A DNA stretch of 64,000 nucleotides from Streptomyces marianii (GTDB lineage: Bacteria > Actinomycetota > Actinomycetes > Streptomycetales > Streptomycetaceae), in the NCBI RefSeq assembly GCF_005795905.1, contig NZ_VAWE01000001.1:3010501-3074500 (forward strand), read 5' to 3'. Under the pieces are notes generated by a model, which was given only the letters and a program-made list of their open reading frames with translations, was not told the DNA's origin and ran no database searches. Position 1 is the stretch's first letter; each line of letters begins with the position of its first letter. Below, piece after piece: positions 21,270 to 30,628 of this stretch. Position numbers and translations under genes: made by a program.

Positions 21270-22286
21270 TCAGCCTGCCGTCGCCGCTCCGGCCGATGCG
21301 ACCTGAAGGCCTGCGGAGGCGGCGAGCCCGCCGTCGTGGACCACGCGCACCGGAAGGTCACCCAGCGCTTCCCGGAGCGCGCCCGCGAACTGCTCGAACT
21401 CGCCCTGGCGGGCCGCCCCCGTGCGCATCGCCAGGGCGACGCGGCGGGCCGGGGCCGGGTTCGCGAAGTAGCCGGTGGCCAGGGCCGGATTGCGGCCGGT
21501 CTCGACCTGGACTGCGGTGTGCGGGAGGAGGGTGACGCCCAGTCCTCCCGCGACCAGCTGGACCAGCGTGGACAGCCCGGCGGCGGTGGTGGTGACCGGC
21601 GCCCCCTCGGCGCGGCCCGCCTCCCGGCAGATGTCGAGGGCCTGGTCGCGCAGGCAGTGACCCTCGTCGAGCAGCAGTAGCGGGAGCTCCCGGAGCGCGT
21701 CGCGCGGAATGCCCTCGCGGCCGCCGAGCCAGTGGTCGTCATACGTCACCAGCACGAAGTCCTCGTCGAACAGCGGCAGTTCCGTCACCCCGGGCACCCC
21801 GAGGGGGACGGCGAGGAGCAGCAGGTCGAGCCGGCCCGCCGAGAGCCCCTCCAGCAGCGACGACGTCTGCTCCTCGTGGACCTGGAGTTCCAGTTCCGGA
21901 TAGCGCTCGTGGACCAGCCGCAGCACGTTCGGCAGCAGGTAGGGCGCGACGGTCGGGATCACCCCGAGCCGGAGCACCCCGGTGAACGGCGCGCGTACCG
22001 CCTCGGCCTCCTCAAGCAGTTCGCCGACGGCGTCGAGGACCGCCTTGGCCCGGACCGCCAGCCGCTCACCCGCGGACGACAGGAGGACCTTCCGCGTCGT
22101 ACGCTCCAGCAGCTGGACACCCAGTGCCTCCTCCAGCGCCGACACGGCCCCGGACAGCGCGGGCTGACTCATCCCGATTGCGGCGGCCGCGTCCCGGAAG
22201 TGCAGATGCTCGGCGACGGCGGCGAAGGCTCGAAGCTGAGCGAGGCTGGGCTGCTTACCCCGATTTGACCCATTCATCGCCACCAC
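21270..22286 (-). CDS. oxyR: LysR-family peroxide sensor OxyR
   Basis: Activator of peroxide detoxification genes, about 338 aa. The N-terminal winged HTH reads AFAAVAEHLHFRDAAAAIGMSQPALSGAVSALEEALGVQLLERTTRKVLLS. The effector domain carries two cysteines in LLDEGHCLRDQALDICREAG, matching the redox pair (E. coli C199/C208). GGAGGT at 22295-22300 is best spaced to GTG 22286, with in-frame GTG 22283 and ATG 22277 as alternatives. It is divergent from ahpCD, the expected target. Confidence 0.92.
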   Translation of the reverse strand: MVAMNGSNRGKQPSLAQLRAFAAVAEHLHFRDAAAAIGMSQPALSGAVSALEEALGVQLLERTTRKVLLSSAGERLAVRAKAVLDAVGELLEEAEAVRAPFTGVLRLGVIPTVAPYLLPNVLRLVHERYPELELQVHEEQTSSLLEGLSAGRLDLLLLAVPLGVPGVTELPLFDEDFVLVTYDDHWLGGREGIPRDALRELPLLLLDEGHCLRDQALDICREAGRAEGAPVTTTAAGLSTLVQLVAGGLGVTLLPHTAVQVETGRNPALATGYFANPAPARRVALAMRTGAARQGEFEQFAGALREALGDLPVRVVHDGGLAASAGLQVASAGAATAG

Positions 22287-22404
22287 TGATAAGTACCTCC
22301 GATCACGGCGACCCAGTCTAGCTATTTCTTTGATCAATGCACTCTGTGCCAGGGTGGGGATCCGTCCAACCCCCCGGAGGCCCTCACGAGGGGCTTCCTG
22401 TTGC
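22287..22404. promoter_or_regulatory. oxyR-ahpC divergent control region
   Basis: The intergenic region is comparatively AT-rich at 22316-22340 (CTAGCTATTTCTTTGATCAA). Read on the minus strand it contains ATAGCTAG and TTGATCAAAG. ATAG/CTAT half-sites are the hallmark of OxyR binding, so this is the likely shared operator, but exact boxes and -10/-35 elements cannot be fixed by eye. Confidence 0.45.
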
Positions 22405-22415
22405 AAGGAGAGCGC

Positions 22416-22970
22416 GTGCTCACTGTCGGTGACCAGTTCCCCACCTTCGAACTGACCGCCTGCGTCTCGCTGGAGAGCGGCCAGGAGTTCGAGCAGATCA
22501 CCCACAAGTCCTACGAGGGCAAGTGGAAGGTCGTCTTCGCGTGGCCCAAGGACTTCACCTTCGTCTGCCCCACCGAGATCGCCGCGTTCGGCAAGCTGAA
22601 CGACGAGTTCGCCGACCGCGACACCCAGGTCCTCGGCTTCTCCGGCGACTCCGAGTTCGTCCACCACGCCTGGCGCAAGGACCACGACGACCTGCGTGAC
22701 CTGCCCTTCCCGATGATGGCCGACTCCAGGCACGAGCTGATGCGCGACCTCGGCATCGAGGGCGAGGACGGCTTCGCCCAGCGCGCCGTCTTCATCGTCG
22801 ACCCGAACAACGAGATCCAGTTCACGATGGTCACCGCCGGCTCCGTCGGCCGTAACCCCAAGGAGGTCCTGCGGGTCCTCGACGCCCTGCAGACCGACGA
22901 GCTCTGCCCCTGCAACTGGACCAAGGGCGAGAACACCCTCGACCCGGTCAAGCTGCTGGCCGGTGAGTGA
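22416..22970 (+). CDS. ahpC: Alkyl hydroperoxide reductase, peroxiredoxin AhpC
   Basis: Two-cysteine peroxiredoxin of 184 aa that reduces organic peroxides and H2O2. The peroxidatic Cys is in [16 protein letters not shown] (about residue 50) and the resolving Cys is in [13 protein letters not shown] near the C-terminus. AAGGAG lies 5 bp before GTG 22416. Reducing power is expected from AhpD, encoded next. Regulation by the divergent OxyR is inferred from the arrangement. Confidence 0.95.
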   Translation: MLTVGDQFPTFELTACVSLESGQEFEQITHKSYEGKWKVVFAWPKDFTFVCPTEIAAFGKLNDEFADRDTQVLGFSGDSEFVHHAWRKDHDDLRDLPFPMMADSRHELMRDLGIEGEDGFAQRAVFIVDPNNEIQFTMVTAGSVGRNPKEVLRVLDALQTDELCPCNWTKGENTLDPVKLLAGE

Positions 22971-22972
22971 GC

Positions 22973-23506
22973 ATGGCGCTCGATGAGCTGAAGTCCGCCC
23001 TGCCGGACTACGCCAAGGACCTGAAGCTGAACCTCGGTTCGGTGATCGGCAACAGCGACCTCCCGCAGCAGCAGCTGTGGGGCACCGTCCTGGCCTGCGC
23101 GATCGCCTCCCGCTCGCCGATCGTGCTGCGCGAGCTCGAGCCCGAGGCCAAGGCCAACCTGTCCGACGAGGCGTACACCGCCGCCAAGTCGGCCGCCGCG
23201 ATCATGGCGATGAACAACGTCTTCTACCGGACCAGGCACCTGCTGTCGGACCCCGAGTACGGGACGCTGCGCGCCGGTCTGCGGATGAACGTCATCGGCA
23301 ACCCCGGTGTCGAGAAGACCGACTTCGAGCTGTGGTCGCTGGCCGTCTCCGCGATCAACGGCTGCGGCCAGTGCCTGGACTCCCACGAGCAGGTGCTCCG
23401 CAAGGCGGGCGTCGAACGCGCCGTCGTCCAGGAGGCCTTCAAGATCGCCTCGGTGATCCAGGCCGTCGGGACCACGCTGGACGCGGAAGCCGTTCTGGCC
23501 GAGTAG
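22973..23506 (+). CDS. ahpD: Alkyl hydroperoxidase AhpD
   Basis: All-helical AhpD-fold protein of 177 aa with the catalytic CxxC and neighbouring residues in [21 protein letters not shown] (C-G-Q-C, about residue 130). It links AhpC to dihydrolipoamide-dependent reductant. ATG 22973 lies 2 bp after the ahpC stop. An in-frame GTG at 22967 overlaps that stop but would add only two residues. A very strong terminator follows. Confidence 0.95.
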   Translation: MALDELKSALPDYAKDLKLNLGSVIGNSDLPQQQLWGTVLACAIASRSPIVLRELEPEAKANLSDEAYTAAKSAAAIMAMNNVFYRTRHLLSDPEYGTLRAGLRMNVIGNPGVEKTDFELWSLAVSAINGCGQCLDSHEQVLRKAGVERAVVQEAFKIASVIQAVGTTLDAEAVLAE

Positions 23507-23536
23507 TCACGTCCCGGCCGGACGGCCGGACGTGAG

Positions 23537-23577
23537 GAGGGCGCCCCGCCCGGCTGCGTGCCGGGCGGGGCGCCCTC
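23537..23577 (+). terminator. Hairpin terminator after ahpD
   Basis: A perfect 17-bp GC stem closes a 7-nt loop, beginning 30 bp after the ahpD stop codon. Confidence 0.85.
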
Positions 23578-23713
23578 ACCGTACGCGGGGTCCCGCAGAC
23601 CGCAGGCCCGGACCGCGGACACCCCCGTCGCGCCGCCGAACGCCCGCAGCCACGGCCGCCGGGGCAGCCGACGCTCGTCACCGGACGGTCCCGCCCGCAC
23701 GGCGACCGTCTCA

Positions 23714-23763
23714 CCCGAACCGGTGCGCGGGGCCGGGAGGCCGGCCCCGCGCACCGGTTCGGG
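23714..23763 (-). terminator. 23-bp perfect hairpin downstream of the AI-2E-type permease
   Basis: Arms 23714-23736 and 23741-23763 are exact complements around a GAGG loop. They lie immediately beyond the stop codon of the minus-strand permease. It is one of the longest uninterrupted hairpins in the window. Confidence 0.85.
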
Positions 23764-23770
23764 CGGGATA

Positions 23771-25135
23771 TCACGTGCGTTCCTCGTCCTCGGGGGGCGA
23801 GGACTCGGGCTTCGGCGCGGGCGGGGACGGGGAGGGGGCGAGGTCCATCACCGTCGCCCCGTGCGGAGCGGGACCGATCCGGCTCACCTGGCCCCGGCCG
23901 TACGCACGCAGATAGGTGACCACCGTGTTCGTGACCGCGACCAGCGGCACCGCGACCACCGCGCCGCCGATTCCGGCCGTCAGACCGCCGGTGGCGACGG
24001 CGAGGACCACGGCCAGCGGATGGACGCGGACCGCGCGGCCGAGGATGAACGGCTGCAGCACGTGCCCCTCGATCTGCTGCACGGCGAGCACCACCAGCAG
24101 CACCATGAGGGCGGTGACCACGCCCTGGGTGACCAGTGCGACGACGACCGCGAGGGCCCCCGACACGACCGCACCCACGAGGGGGATGAAGGAGAACAGG
24201 AAGATGAAGACGGCGAGCGGAACGGCCAGCGGCACATCGAGGAAGTAGATGCCCAGTCCGATGAAGATCGCGTCGATGAGGGCGACCACCACCGTGCCCC
24301 GCACGTACGCCGTCAGCGTCCGCCAGGCGCGCGGGCCGGCACCGGCGACACCCGGGCGGGCCGCCCAGGGCACCAGCTTCAGGGACCACTGCCAGATCCG
24401 CTTCCCGTCGTAGAGCAGGAAAAGGGTCGAGAACAGCGCCAGCAGCATCCCGGTGAGGATCTCCACCATCACGCTCACGCCCTCGAGCCCGGCGGAGGTG
24501 ATCTCCTGTGTGTTGGTGCCGATGGTGTCCTGGAGGTTGTTCGCGATGTCGTTGATCTGGCGCTCGGTCACATGGAACGGGCTGTTGAGCAGCCAGCGCT
24601 TGAGCTCCTCGATACCGTCCTTGACCCGGTCGGCGACGTTGTCGAGGTTGTCCATCACCTGCCAGACGACGAACCAGCCGACGAGGCCGATGACGACGAA
24701 GCCCAGGATCGCCGTGACGGCCGTGGCGAGCCCGCGCGGCAGGCCGAACCCCCGCAGACGGGCCACGGTCGGCTGCAGCAGCGCGGTGACCAGCAGGGCC
24801 GCGACGAAGGCGAGCACGACGAGCTGGACCGCGCTGATGACACGCATCAGCACCCAGAGCGTTCCGGCCAGGACCAGCAGCCGCCAGCCCGCCTCGGCCG
24901 CGACCCTCATGCCCCAGGGGATGGCCTCGACCGGATGGGGCCTCACCGGAACGGCCGGGGCGTACGCGGGCGGCGGCGGGACGTGCTCGGGCGGGTTCAC
25001 GGCGCCGAGATCGCCGTCGCCCATGCCGTTGCCGTTGCCGTTACCCGCGGCCGCGGCCCGGCGCTCCTCCAACCGTGCCCCGAGCCGGGACAGTCCGGCC
25101 CCCAGCCGGCCCAGCCAAGCTGGCGTCTTCGACAT
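23771..25135 (-). CDS. AI-2E family (PerM-like) permease
   Basis: Membrane protein of 454 aa with eight or so hydrophobic segments after a soluble N-terminal region (residues 1-85, including an Asn-Gly run). Family features include the FALIDAIFIGLGIYFLDVPLAVPLAVFIFLFSFIPLVGAVVSGALAVVVALV block and VEGHVLQPFILGRAVRVHPLAV. Members export small molecules or exchange Na+/H+; the substrate cannot be assigned. ATG 25135 begins MSKTPAWLGRLGAGL, which ends the low-complexity upstream frame. Confidence 0.88.
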   Translation of the reverse strand: MSKTPAWLGRLGAGLSRLGARLEERRAAAAGNGNGNGMGDGDLGAVNPPEHVPPPPAYAPAVPVRPHPVEAIPWGMRVAAEAGWRLLVLAGTLWVLMRVISAVQLVVLAFVAALLVTALLQPTVARLRGFGLPRGLATAVTAILGFVVIGLVGWFVVWQVMDNLDNVADRVKDGIEELKRWLLNSPFHVTERQINDIANNLQDTIGTNTQEITSAGLEGVSVMVEILTGMLLALFSTLFLLYDGKRIWQWSLKLVPWAARPGVAGAGPRAWRTLTAYVRGTVVVALIDAIFIGLGIYFLDVPLAVPLAVFIFLFSFIPLVGAVVSGALAVVVALVTQGVVTALMVLLVVLAVQQIEGHVLQPFILGRAVRVHPLAVVLAVATGGLTAGIGGAVVAVPLVAVTNTVVTYLRAYGRGQVSRIGPAPHGATVMDLAPSPSPPAPKPESSPPEDEERT

Positions 25136-25183
25136 CTCGCGCTTCCCTCTCCCCCCAAGGTCCGTCCCGACCGTACACGCACC

Positions 25184-25214
25184 GAGCCCCCCACCGTCGG
25201 ACGGTGAGGGGCTC
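25184..25214 (-). terminator. Hairpin terminator of the SLT-domain gene
   Basis: A 14-bp stem has one mismatch and a 3-nt loop. It lies 96 bp after the minus-strand SLT gene stop and 49 bp upstream of the permease start. Confidence 0.7.
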
Positions 25215-25310
25215 AGCGGAGTCGAGCAGCCGGAACTCCCGGGAATCCGGGGCCCGGTCGGTACCGGTTGCCGCCTGGTACCGGCCGTCGGGCCGGTACC
25301 GATGGTCGGC

Positions 25311-26012
25311 CTAGTACCAGTTGTTGGCCTGCCAGAACGACCAGGCACCGCAGGGGCTGCCGTAGCGGTCGTTCATGTAGTTGAGACCCCACTTGATCTG
25401 GGTCGCGGGGTTCGTCTGCCAGTCCGCGCCGGCGGACGCCATCTTGGTGCCCGGCAGCGCCTGGACGAGGCCGTAGGCACCGGAGGACGGGTTCTGGGCC
25501 CGGTAGTTCCAGCTGGACTCGTGGTCCACGATGTTGCTGAAGCACTGGAACTGGTCGCCGGGGACCATCTGGCGGGCCATCGCCTGGACTTCGGAGATGC
25601 TGTACGAGGACTGCGTCGTGAAGCTCGAGGCGTCGCGGACGGCGGACCGGCTGGCGCGCTCCTCGGCCTCCTTGGCCTCGGCCTCGCGCTGGGTCTTCTC
25701 CTCGGCGGCTTCCTTCTTCGCCTCGGCGTCCTTGGCGGCCTGGACGCGAGCCGCCTCCTCGGCGGACTTCCTCGCGGCCGCGTCGGCGGCGGCCGCCTGC
25801 GCGTCGGCCTGCTGGGTCAGGGATGCGACCTGAACCTGGGCCTGCTCACCGACGGGGATGTCCGCGAGGAGCGTCGCGTCTGCCGCGGTCGTCTCCAGGT
25901 TGTCGCCGTTCGCGGGCACGGCGTTGCCCGAGGCAACACCCACGACAGCGCCGACAGTGGTGACTGCGGTGGCGGACGCCACTGCGAATCCCCGGACCGA
26001 GATCCGGCTCAC
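25311..26012 (-). CDS. Secreted transglycosylase (SLT/lysozyme-like) cell wall hydrolase
   Basis: This 233-aa secreted enzyme has a signal peptide (about 1-35, ending near ASGNAVPA). An Ala/Glu/Lys-rich coiled segment (about 60-135) follows. The C-terminal goose-lysozyme/SLT-like domain (about 145-233) has the catalytic Glu in VDHESSWNYRAQNPSSGAYGLVQALPG, and ATQIKWGLNYMNDRYGSPCGAW after it. It cleaves peptidoglycan glycan strands. The start is GTG 26012, preceded by GGAAGGAAACC. ATG 26030 sits upstream of that ribosome binding site and is less likely. Confidence 0.88.
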   Translation of the reverse strand: MSRISVRGFAVASATAVTTVGAVVGVASGNAVPANGDNLETTAADATLLADIPVGEQAQVQVASLTQQADAQAAAADAAARKSAEEAARVQAAKDAEAKKEAAEEKTQREAEAKEAEERASRSAVRDASSFTTQSSYSISEVQAMARQMVPGDQFQCFSNIVDHESSWNYRAQNPSSGAYGLVQALPGTKMASAGADWQTNPATQIKWGLNYMNDRYGSPCGAWSFWQANNWY

Positions 26013-26404
26013 ACGGTTTCCTTCCAGCATCGCCCGCACAGGTGACCTCGCGGGCGCAATCGTGCCCCTGGCACTGGCACTCCCTCTTGCTAGGTCACGG
26101 GAGGCACGGGCCCGGTGGGCGCTCCCTTGCGGGAGTGCCGCGTGGTGCTCGGGCGGCATACGGCGGCGTCTGTGGAGTTGTGTGCTGCCGCACCCCTGAG
26201 GGTGCAGCTGTGCCGTATGCGGGGCCTGACGGAACCCAGACTCTGCCGGAAGCCGATGCCGCAAGGCAATTCACGGCTGCGTGTGAAAGCTCACACCTCG
26301 TTTGTCCCAGGAGTTTCCTGGAAAGGGCGGCACGACACGACGCCGCCCGGCTAAGCTCCTTCGCTTCGCCGGGCGGCATCAACTCCCAAGCCGGACAGGT
26401 CCTA
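26013..26404 (-). promoter_or_regulatory. Long structured 5' leader region of the SLT-domain gene, candidate riboswitch
   Basis: The 392 bp between this gene and the phoH-like gene hold no ORF. They contain nested inverted repeats: GCATACGGC at 26157 pairs with GCCGTATGC near 26212, enclosing GCACCC-CTGA-GGGTGC. Nearer the gene a GGGAGTGCC-type hairpin occurs at about 26118-26141. Streptomyces resuscitation factors and SLT hydrolases commonly carry a c-di-AMP (ydaO-type) riboswitch, so this is the obvious candidate. I could not align it to the ydaO consensus by eye. Confidence 0.4.
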
Positions 26405-27727
26405 TCAGATCGGTCCGTCCTCCAGCATTTCGGTCACCAGCGCGGCGATCTGCGAGCGCTCGGACCGGGTGAGCGTGACGTGCGCGAAGAGCGGATGCCC
26501 CTTCAGCTTCTCCACGACGGCGACGACCCCGTCGTACCGCCCGACACGCAGATTGTCCCGTTGTGCCACGTCATGAGTCAGAACGACCCGCGAGTTGGCC
26601 CCGATACGGGACAGAACGGTCAGGAGGACGTTCCGCTCCAGGGACTGGGCCTCGTCGACGATGACGAACGCGTCGTGCAGCGAGCGCCCGCGGATGTGGG
26701 TCAGCGGCAGCACCTCGAGCATGCCCCGGCCCAGGACCTCCTCGATGACCTCGCGACCCGCCACCGCGGAGAGCGTGTCGAAGACCGCCTGCGCCCAGGG
26801 GCTCATCTTCTCGGCCTCGGTACCCGGGAGATAGCCCAGTTCCTGCCCGCCGACCGCGTACAGCGGCCGGAAGACCATCACCTTCTGGTGCTGCCTGCGC
26901 TCCAGGACGGCCTCCAGACCGGCACAGAGCGCGAGCGCGGACTTGCCGGTGCCCGCCCGGCCGCCCAGGGAGACGATGCCGACGTCCGGGTCGAGCAGCA
27001 GATCGAGGGCGATGCGCTGCTCGGCGCTGCGGCCGCGGATCCCGAAGGCCTCGCGGTCGCCGCGGACCAGCCGGACGTTTCCGTCGGAGGCGACCCTGCC
27101 GAGGGCCTTGCCCCGCTCCGACTGGAGGACGAGCCCGGTGTGGACGGGCAGATCGGGCGCCTCCGGAACGTACAGGCGCTCCTCCTCGAAGAGGATGTCC
27201 ACCTGTTCCGCGGACAGTGCCAGTTCGGACATACCGGTCCAACCGGAATCCGTGACCGCGAGCTCCGCGCGGTACTCCTCGGCGAGGAGACCGACGGAGG
27301 ACGCCTTGATGCGCAGCGGCAGGTCCTTGGACACGACGGTGACGTCGTACCCCTCCGCCTGGAGGTTCCGTGCCACCGCGAGGATCCGTGAGTCGTTGTC
27401 ACCCAGCCGGTAGCCGGCGGGAAGCACCCCGGGGTCCGAGTGGTTGAGCTCGACGCGCAGCGTGCCGCCGAGGTCGCCCAACGGGAGAGGCGCGTCCAGG
27501 CGGCCGTACCGGACCCGGTAGTCGTCGAGCAGGCGCAGCGCCTGCCGGGCGAAGTAACCGAGCTCCGGGTGGTGCCTCTTGGCCTCCAACTCCGTCACGA
27601 CGACGATCGGGAGCACGACCTCGTGCTCGTCGAAACGCGAGACGGCATTGGGGTCGGCCAGCAGGACGCTGGTGTCGAGAACGTAGGTGCGCCTGTCGGA
27701 CATGCGGCGCTTTGTGCTGTTCACCAC
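26405..27727 (-). CDS. PIN-PhoH family ATPase/ribonuclease
   Basis: About 440 aa. The N-terminal PIN-type nuclease domain (about 15-150) has acidic residues in [30 protein letters not shown] and [12 protein letters not shown]. The C-terminal PhoH P-loop ATPase (about 245-440) has Walker [16 protein letters not shown] and Walker [11 protein letters not shown]. PhoH2-type proteins unwind and cut RNA. GTG 27727 was picked by resemblance to streptomycete homologues ([13 protein letters not shown]). No clear ribosome binding site is present, and ATG 27703 is an alternative. Confidence 0.88.
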   Translation of the reverse strand: MVNSTKRRMSDRRTYVLDTSVLLADPNAVSRFDEHEVVLPIVVVTELEAKRHHPELGYFARQALRLLDDYRVRYGRLDAPLPLGDLGGTLRVELNHSDPGVLPAGYRLGDNDSRILAVARNLQAEGYDVTVVSKDLPLRIKASSVGLLAEEYRAELAVTDSGWTGMSELALSAEQVDILFEEERLYVPEAPDLPVHTGLVLQSERGKALGRVASDGNVRLVRGDREAFGIRGRSAEQRIALDLLLDPDVGIVSLGGRAGTGKSALALCAGLEAVLERRQHQKVMVFRPLYAVGGQELGYLPGTEAEKMSPWAQAVFDTLSAVAGREVIEEVLGRGMLEVLPLTHIRGRSLHDAFVIVDEAQSLERNVLLTVLSRIGANSRVVLTHDVAQRDNLRVGRYDGVVAVVEKLKGHPLFAHVTLTRSERSQIAALVTEMLEDGPI

Positions 27728-28289
27728 GGAAGGACGTACCCCCTCGGCTGAGATCGGGGTGCGACGGCGTCGCGTACTTGGGGTCTCCCCGCCGAACGGC
27801 AGGGGACAGGACCGGTCTCCGGCCACGATGCACGGGCCGGGCACCGGCCCCCCGTTCCTTCCGTGCTGGTCGCACGGTCGTCCTGGCGCAAAGGGCCTCC
27901 CGGGCGAGCGGCTCGGTGCCGCGCGCTGCAGAACGGCATCCGGAGCGGGTGTCCGGATGTCGACCTGTCAGGGATATTCCCTCGAACAAGCAAGGCCATG
28001 CCATGGCATATGACGACGCGTCGATGAACATGCGGTGACCACGCCCGGGACCGCACCCACGGACACGCGAACGCCACCCGATCGGCCCCTCGCTCCAGGA
28101 CCGAACGTGCGACCGGTCGTCAAGATCCCGCCACCCCGCCCGCGGAACCCACCGCGGTGCGGGCCCGCACGTGCGCGAACGGGGACGCCACCCCGGACCC
28201 CGGCCGCGAAGGGGGGTGCACCACCGTCGGACGGCGGTGCGGCCGGGCGCGGACCGCTTTCGGACGGGCCCTGGCGGGGCGGCCCGCCC
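27728..28289. other. Gene-free stretch between the PhoH-like and prenyltransferase genes
   Basis: No convincing gene is seen in these 562 bp on either strand. A 13-bp palindrome, AGGGA-TAT-TCCCT, occurs at 27970-27982, about 245 bp upstream of the PhoH-like start. It lies in a less GC-rich patch (27960-28040) that could hold its promoter. The rest is GC-rich with scattered inverted repeats. Confidence 0.5.
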
Positions 28290-29051
28290 TCAGGCTCCGT
28301 AGCGGCGGTGGCGTGCCGCGTAGTCGCGGAGGGCGCGGAGGAAGTCGACCTTGCGGAAGGCCGGCCAGAAGACCTCGCAGAAGTAGTACTCGGAGTGGGC
28401 GCTCTGCCAGAGCATGAAACCCGACAGGCGCTGCTCGCCACTCGTGCGGATCACCAGGTCGGGGTCGGGCTGTCCGCGTGTGTAGAGGTGGGACGCGATC
28501 ATGTCGGTGTCGACGATCTCCGCGAGCTCCTCGAAAGTCGTCCCCTTGGCCGCGTGCTCGTTCAGCAGGGAGCGCACCGCGTCCGCGATCTCCTGGCGGC
28601 CGCCGTAGCCGACCGCTACGTTGACCAGTATCCCGTCGACACCGACCGTCGACTGCTCCGCCTCCTTGAGGACGGACTGGGTCCTGGCGGGAAGCAGGTC
28701 CATGGTCCCCACGTGGTGCACCCGCCACCGGCCGTCGGCGGCCAGATTGTGCACGGTGTTCTCGATGATGCCGAGCAGCGGGCGCAGCTCCTCCTCCGGA
28801 CGGTCGAAGTTGTCCGTGGACAGCATCCAGAGCGTGACGACCTCGACGTCGGTCTCGGCGCACCAGCCCAGCAGCTCGGAGATCTTGTCGGCCCCGGCCT
28901 GGTGTCCCTCCGCGGCCGTGCCGCCCGACGCCTTCGCCCAGCGGCGGTTGCCGTCGAGGATGACGCCGATGTGCTTGGGCACCTGGGCGTGGTCGAGGCG
29001 GCCTTCCACCCGGCGTGCGTAGAGCCCGTACACCAGGTCGCGCAGGTTCAC
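28290..29051 (-). CDS. Cis-isoprenyl diphosphate synthase (UppS family)
   Basis: The 253-aa prenyltransferase condenses isopentenyl units in cis to make polyprenyl diphosphates, possibly for undecaprenyl or a shorter chain. The P-loop region HIGVILDGNRRWAKASG contains the catalytic Asp. VTLWMLSTDNFDRPEEE and the C-terminal DLVIRTSGEQRLSGFMLWQSAHSEYYF are family signatures. A second copy elsewhere is usual in Streptomyces, so which product length this one makes cannot be told. It is divergent from the aldo/keto reductase gene. Confidence 0.92.
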   Translation of the reverse strand: MNLRDLVYGLYARRVEGRLDHAQVPKHIGVILDGNRRWAKASGGTAAEGHQAGADKISELLGWCAETDVEVVTLWMLSTDNFDRPEEELRPLLGIIENTVHNLAADGRWRVHHVGTMDLLPARTQSVLKEAEQSTVGVDGILVNVAVGYGGRQEIADAVRSLLNEHAAKGTTFEELAEIVDTDMIASHLYTRGQPDPDLVIRTSGEQRLSGFMLWQSAHSEYYFCEVFWPAFRKVDFLRALRDYAARHRRYGA

Positions 29052-29162
29052 AGTCCTAAACCCCTCCGTGCTGTGGCTGACCCCCGACGCCCGTCACACT
29101 ACTGCGGAGCGGCCGAACCCACCCAACCCGGTCTGTCACAAGTCCGTGATAGGGAGGGAAGC

Positions 29163-30200
29163 GTGAACGACTCCCCCTATTACCGTGCAGCCGAGAGCCG
29201 CTACGACTCGATGGAGTACCGCCGCACCGGCCGCAGCGGGCTCAAGCTCCCCGCGATCTCCCTCGGCCTCTGGCACAACTTCGGCGACGACCGCACGCTC
29301 GCCTCGCAGCGGGCGATTCTGCGCCGCGCCTTCGACCTCGGCGTGACGCACTTCGACCTGGCGAACAACTACGGGCCTCCCCCCGGGTCCGCCGAGCTGA
29401 ACTTCGGCAAGCTGTTCGCCCGGGACTTCGCCCCGTACCGGGACGAACTCATCGTTTCCACCAAGGCCGGCTATCTGATGCACCCCGGCCCCTACGGCGA
29501 ATGGGGCTCCCGCAAGTACCTGATGTCCTCGCTGGACGCCTCCCTGAAGAGGATGGGTCTGGACTACGTCGACATCTTCTACTCGCACCGCTTCGACCCG
29601 CACACCCCGCTGGAGGAGACGATGGGCGCGCTGGCGTCCGCCGTCCAGCAGGGCAAGGCGCTCTACGCGGGCGTGTCCTCTTACAACGCCGAGCAGACCG
29701 CCGAGGCGACCGGGCTGCTGAAGGAGATGGGCGTCCCGGCCCTCATCCACCAGCCGTCCTACTCGATGATCAACCGCTGGATCGAGGACGACGGGCTCCT
29801 CGACACGCTCGAGGCGGCCGGCATGGGCTGCATCTCCTTCGCGCCGCTCGCCCAGGGGCTGCTCACCGGCAAGTACCTCACCGGCATCCCGGAGGGCTCG
29901 CGGGCGACGCAGGGCAAGTCCCTCGACCCGCACCTGCTCTCCGACGACGTGCTGCGCCGGCTGCGGGGCCTGAACGAGATCGCCCAGCGGCGCGGCCAGT
30001 CCCTGGCCCAGCTGGCGCTCAGCTGGGTGCTGCGCGACGACCGGATGACGTCGGCTCTGATCGGCGCGAGCAGCGTCAGGCAGCTGGAGGAGAACGTGGC
30101 CGCGCTGCAGGCCGCACCGCTCACCGGCGAGGAGTTGAAGGAGATCGACGTCTTCGCGGTGGACACCGCCGGGACGAACATCTGGGCCGGTCGCAGCTGA
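29163..30200 (+). CDS. Aldo/keto reductase, L-glyceraldehyde-3-phosphate reductase type
   Basis: NADPH-dependent reductase of 345 aa resembling YghZ/MgrA. The substrate-site block FDLANNYGPPPGSAELNFGKLF supplies the catalytic Asp and Tyr. ELIVSTKAGYLMHPGPYGEWGSRKYL supplies the Lys, and DIFYSHRFDPHTPLEETMGAL the His. GTG 29163 follows GGGAGGGAAGC, fixing the start. It detoxifies L-glyceraldehyde-3-phosphate or methylglyoxal-like aldehydes by family inference. Confidence 0.92.
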   Translation: MNDSPYYRAAESRYDSMEYRRTGRSGLKLPAISLGLWHNFGDDRTLASQRAILRRAFDLGVTHFDLANNYGPPPGSAELNFGKLFARDFAPYRDELIVSTKAGYLMHPGPYGEWGSRKYLMSSLDASLKRMGLDYVDIFYSHRFDPHTPLEETMGALASAVQQGKALYAGVSSYNAEQTAEATGLLKEMGVPALIHQPSYSMINRWIEDDGLLDTLEAAGMGCISFAPLAQGLLTGKYLTGIPEGSRATQGKSLDPHLLSDDVLRRLRGLNEIAQRRGQSLAQLALSWVLRDDRMTSALIGASSVRQLEENVAALQAAPLTGEELKEIDVFAVDTAGTNIWAGRS

Positions 30201-30234
30201 CCCGGCGCCGCCGGTCACCGCGGCCAGAAGAAAA

Positions 30235-30268
30235 CGGGCCGGTCCGTGGGGGGATACGGACCGGCCCG
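30235..30268 (+). terminator. Hairpin terminator after the aldo/keto reductase gene
   Basis: A perfect 13-bp stem with an 8-nt loop follows the stop codon by 35 bp. Confidence 0.8.
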
Positions 30269-30628
30269 AGGGGGGGTTTCCACCATAACCCTTCGTGAGG
30301 GCAGACGCGTGCCGCGGCATGCCGCCACTACTCTCCGAACTCACATGACTGCGGTGCGGAAGGGGAAAGGGCCTGGGCAGGGGCCTTGTCAGGCCGCCGC
30401 GCCCGGCCCCGCCCGTACTCCCCACGGGGGACCCGGGGCGTGGGGCGCCCGGTTGACGCGGCCGGGAGAGGACCGGGTGCTCGGGCGGCGAACCCGGCAA
30501 GGGGGGCGGCGAGCGGACGGCGTCCCGGCGGTGGGCGGCGCCCGGCAGTGGATCCTGGCCCTGCAGCGGACGGCGATGGACGCGCCAGGCGGTGGACGGC
30601 GCCAGGCGGTGGATCCTCGCCGCCGGCC
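30269..30628. other. Gene-free stretch with short direct repeats
   Basis: No gene is supported here. Near the right end (about 30515-30625) GC-rich units such as GGCGCCAGGCGGTGGA repeat imperfectly next to the DUF2079 stop codon. Confidence 0.5.

Noticed and set aside
28002..28038. Eleven-codon ORF starting at ATGGCATATG
   Set aside because: Too short, without a ribosome binding site, and no recognised leader-peptide features.
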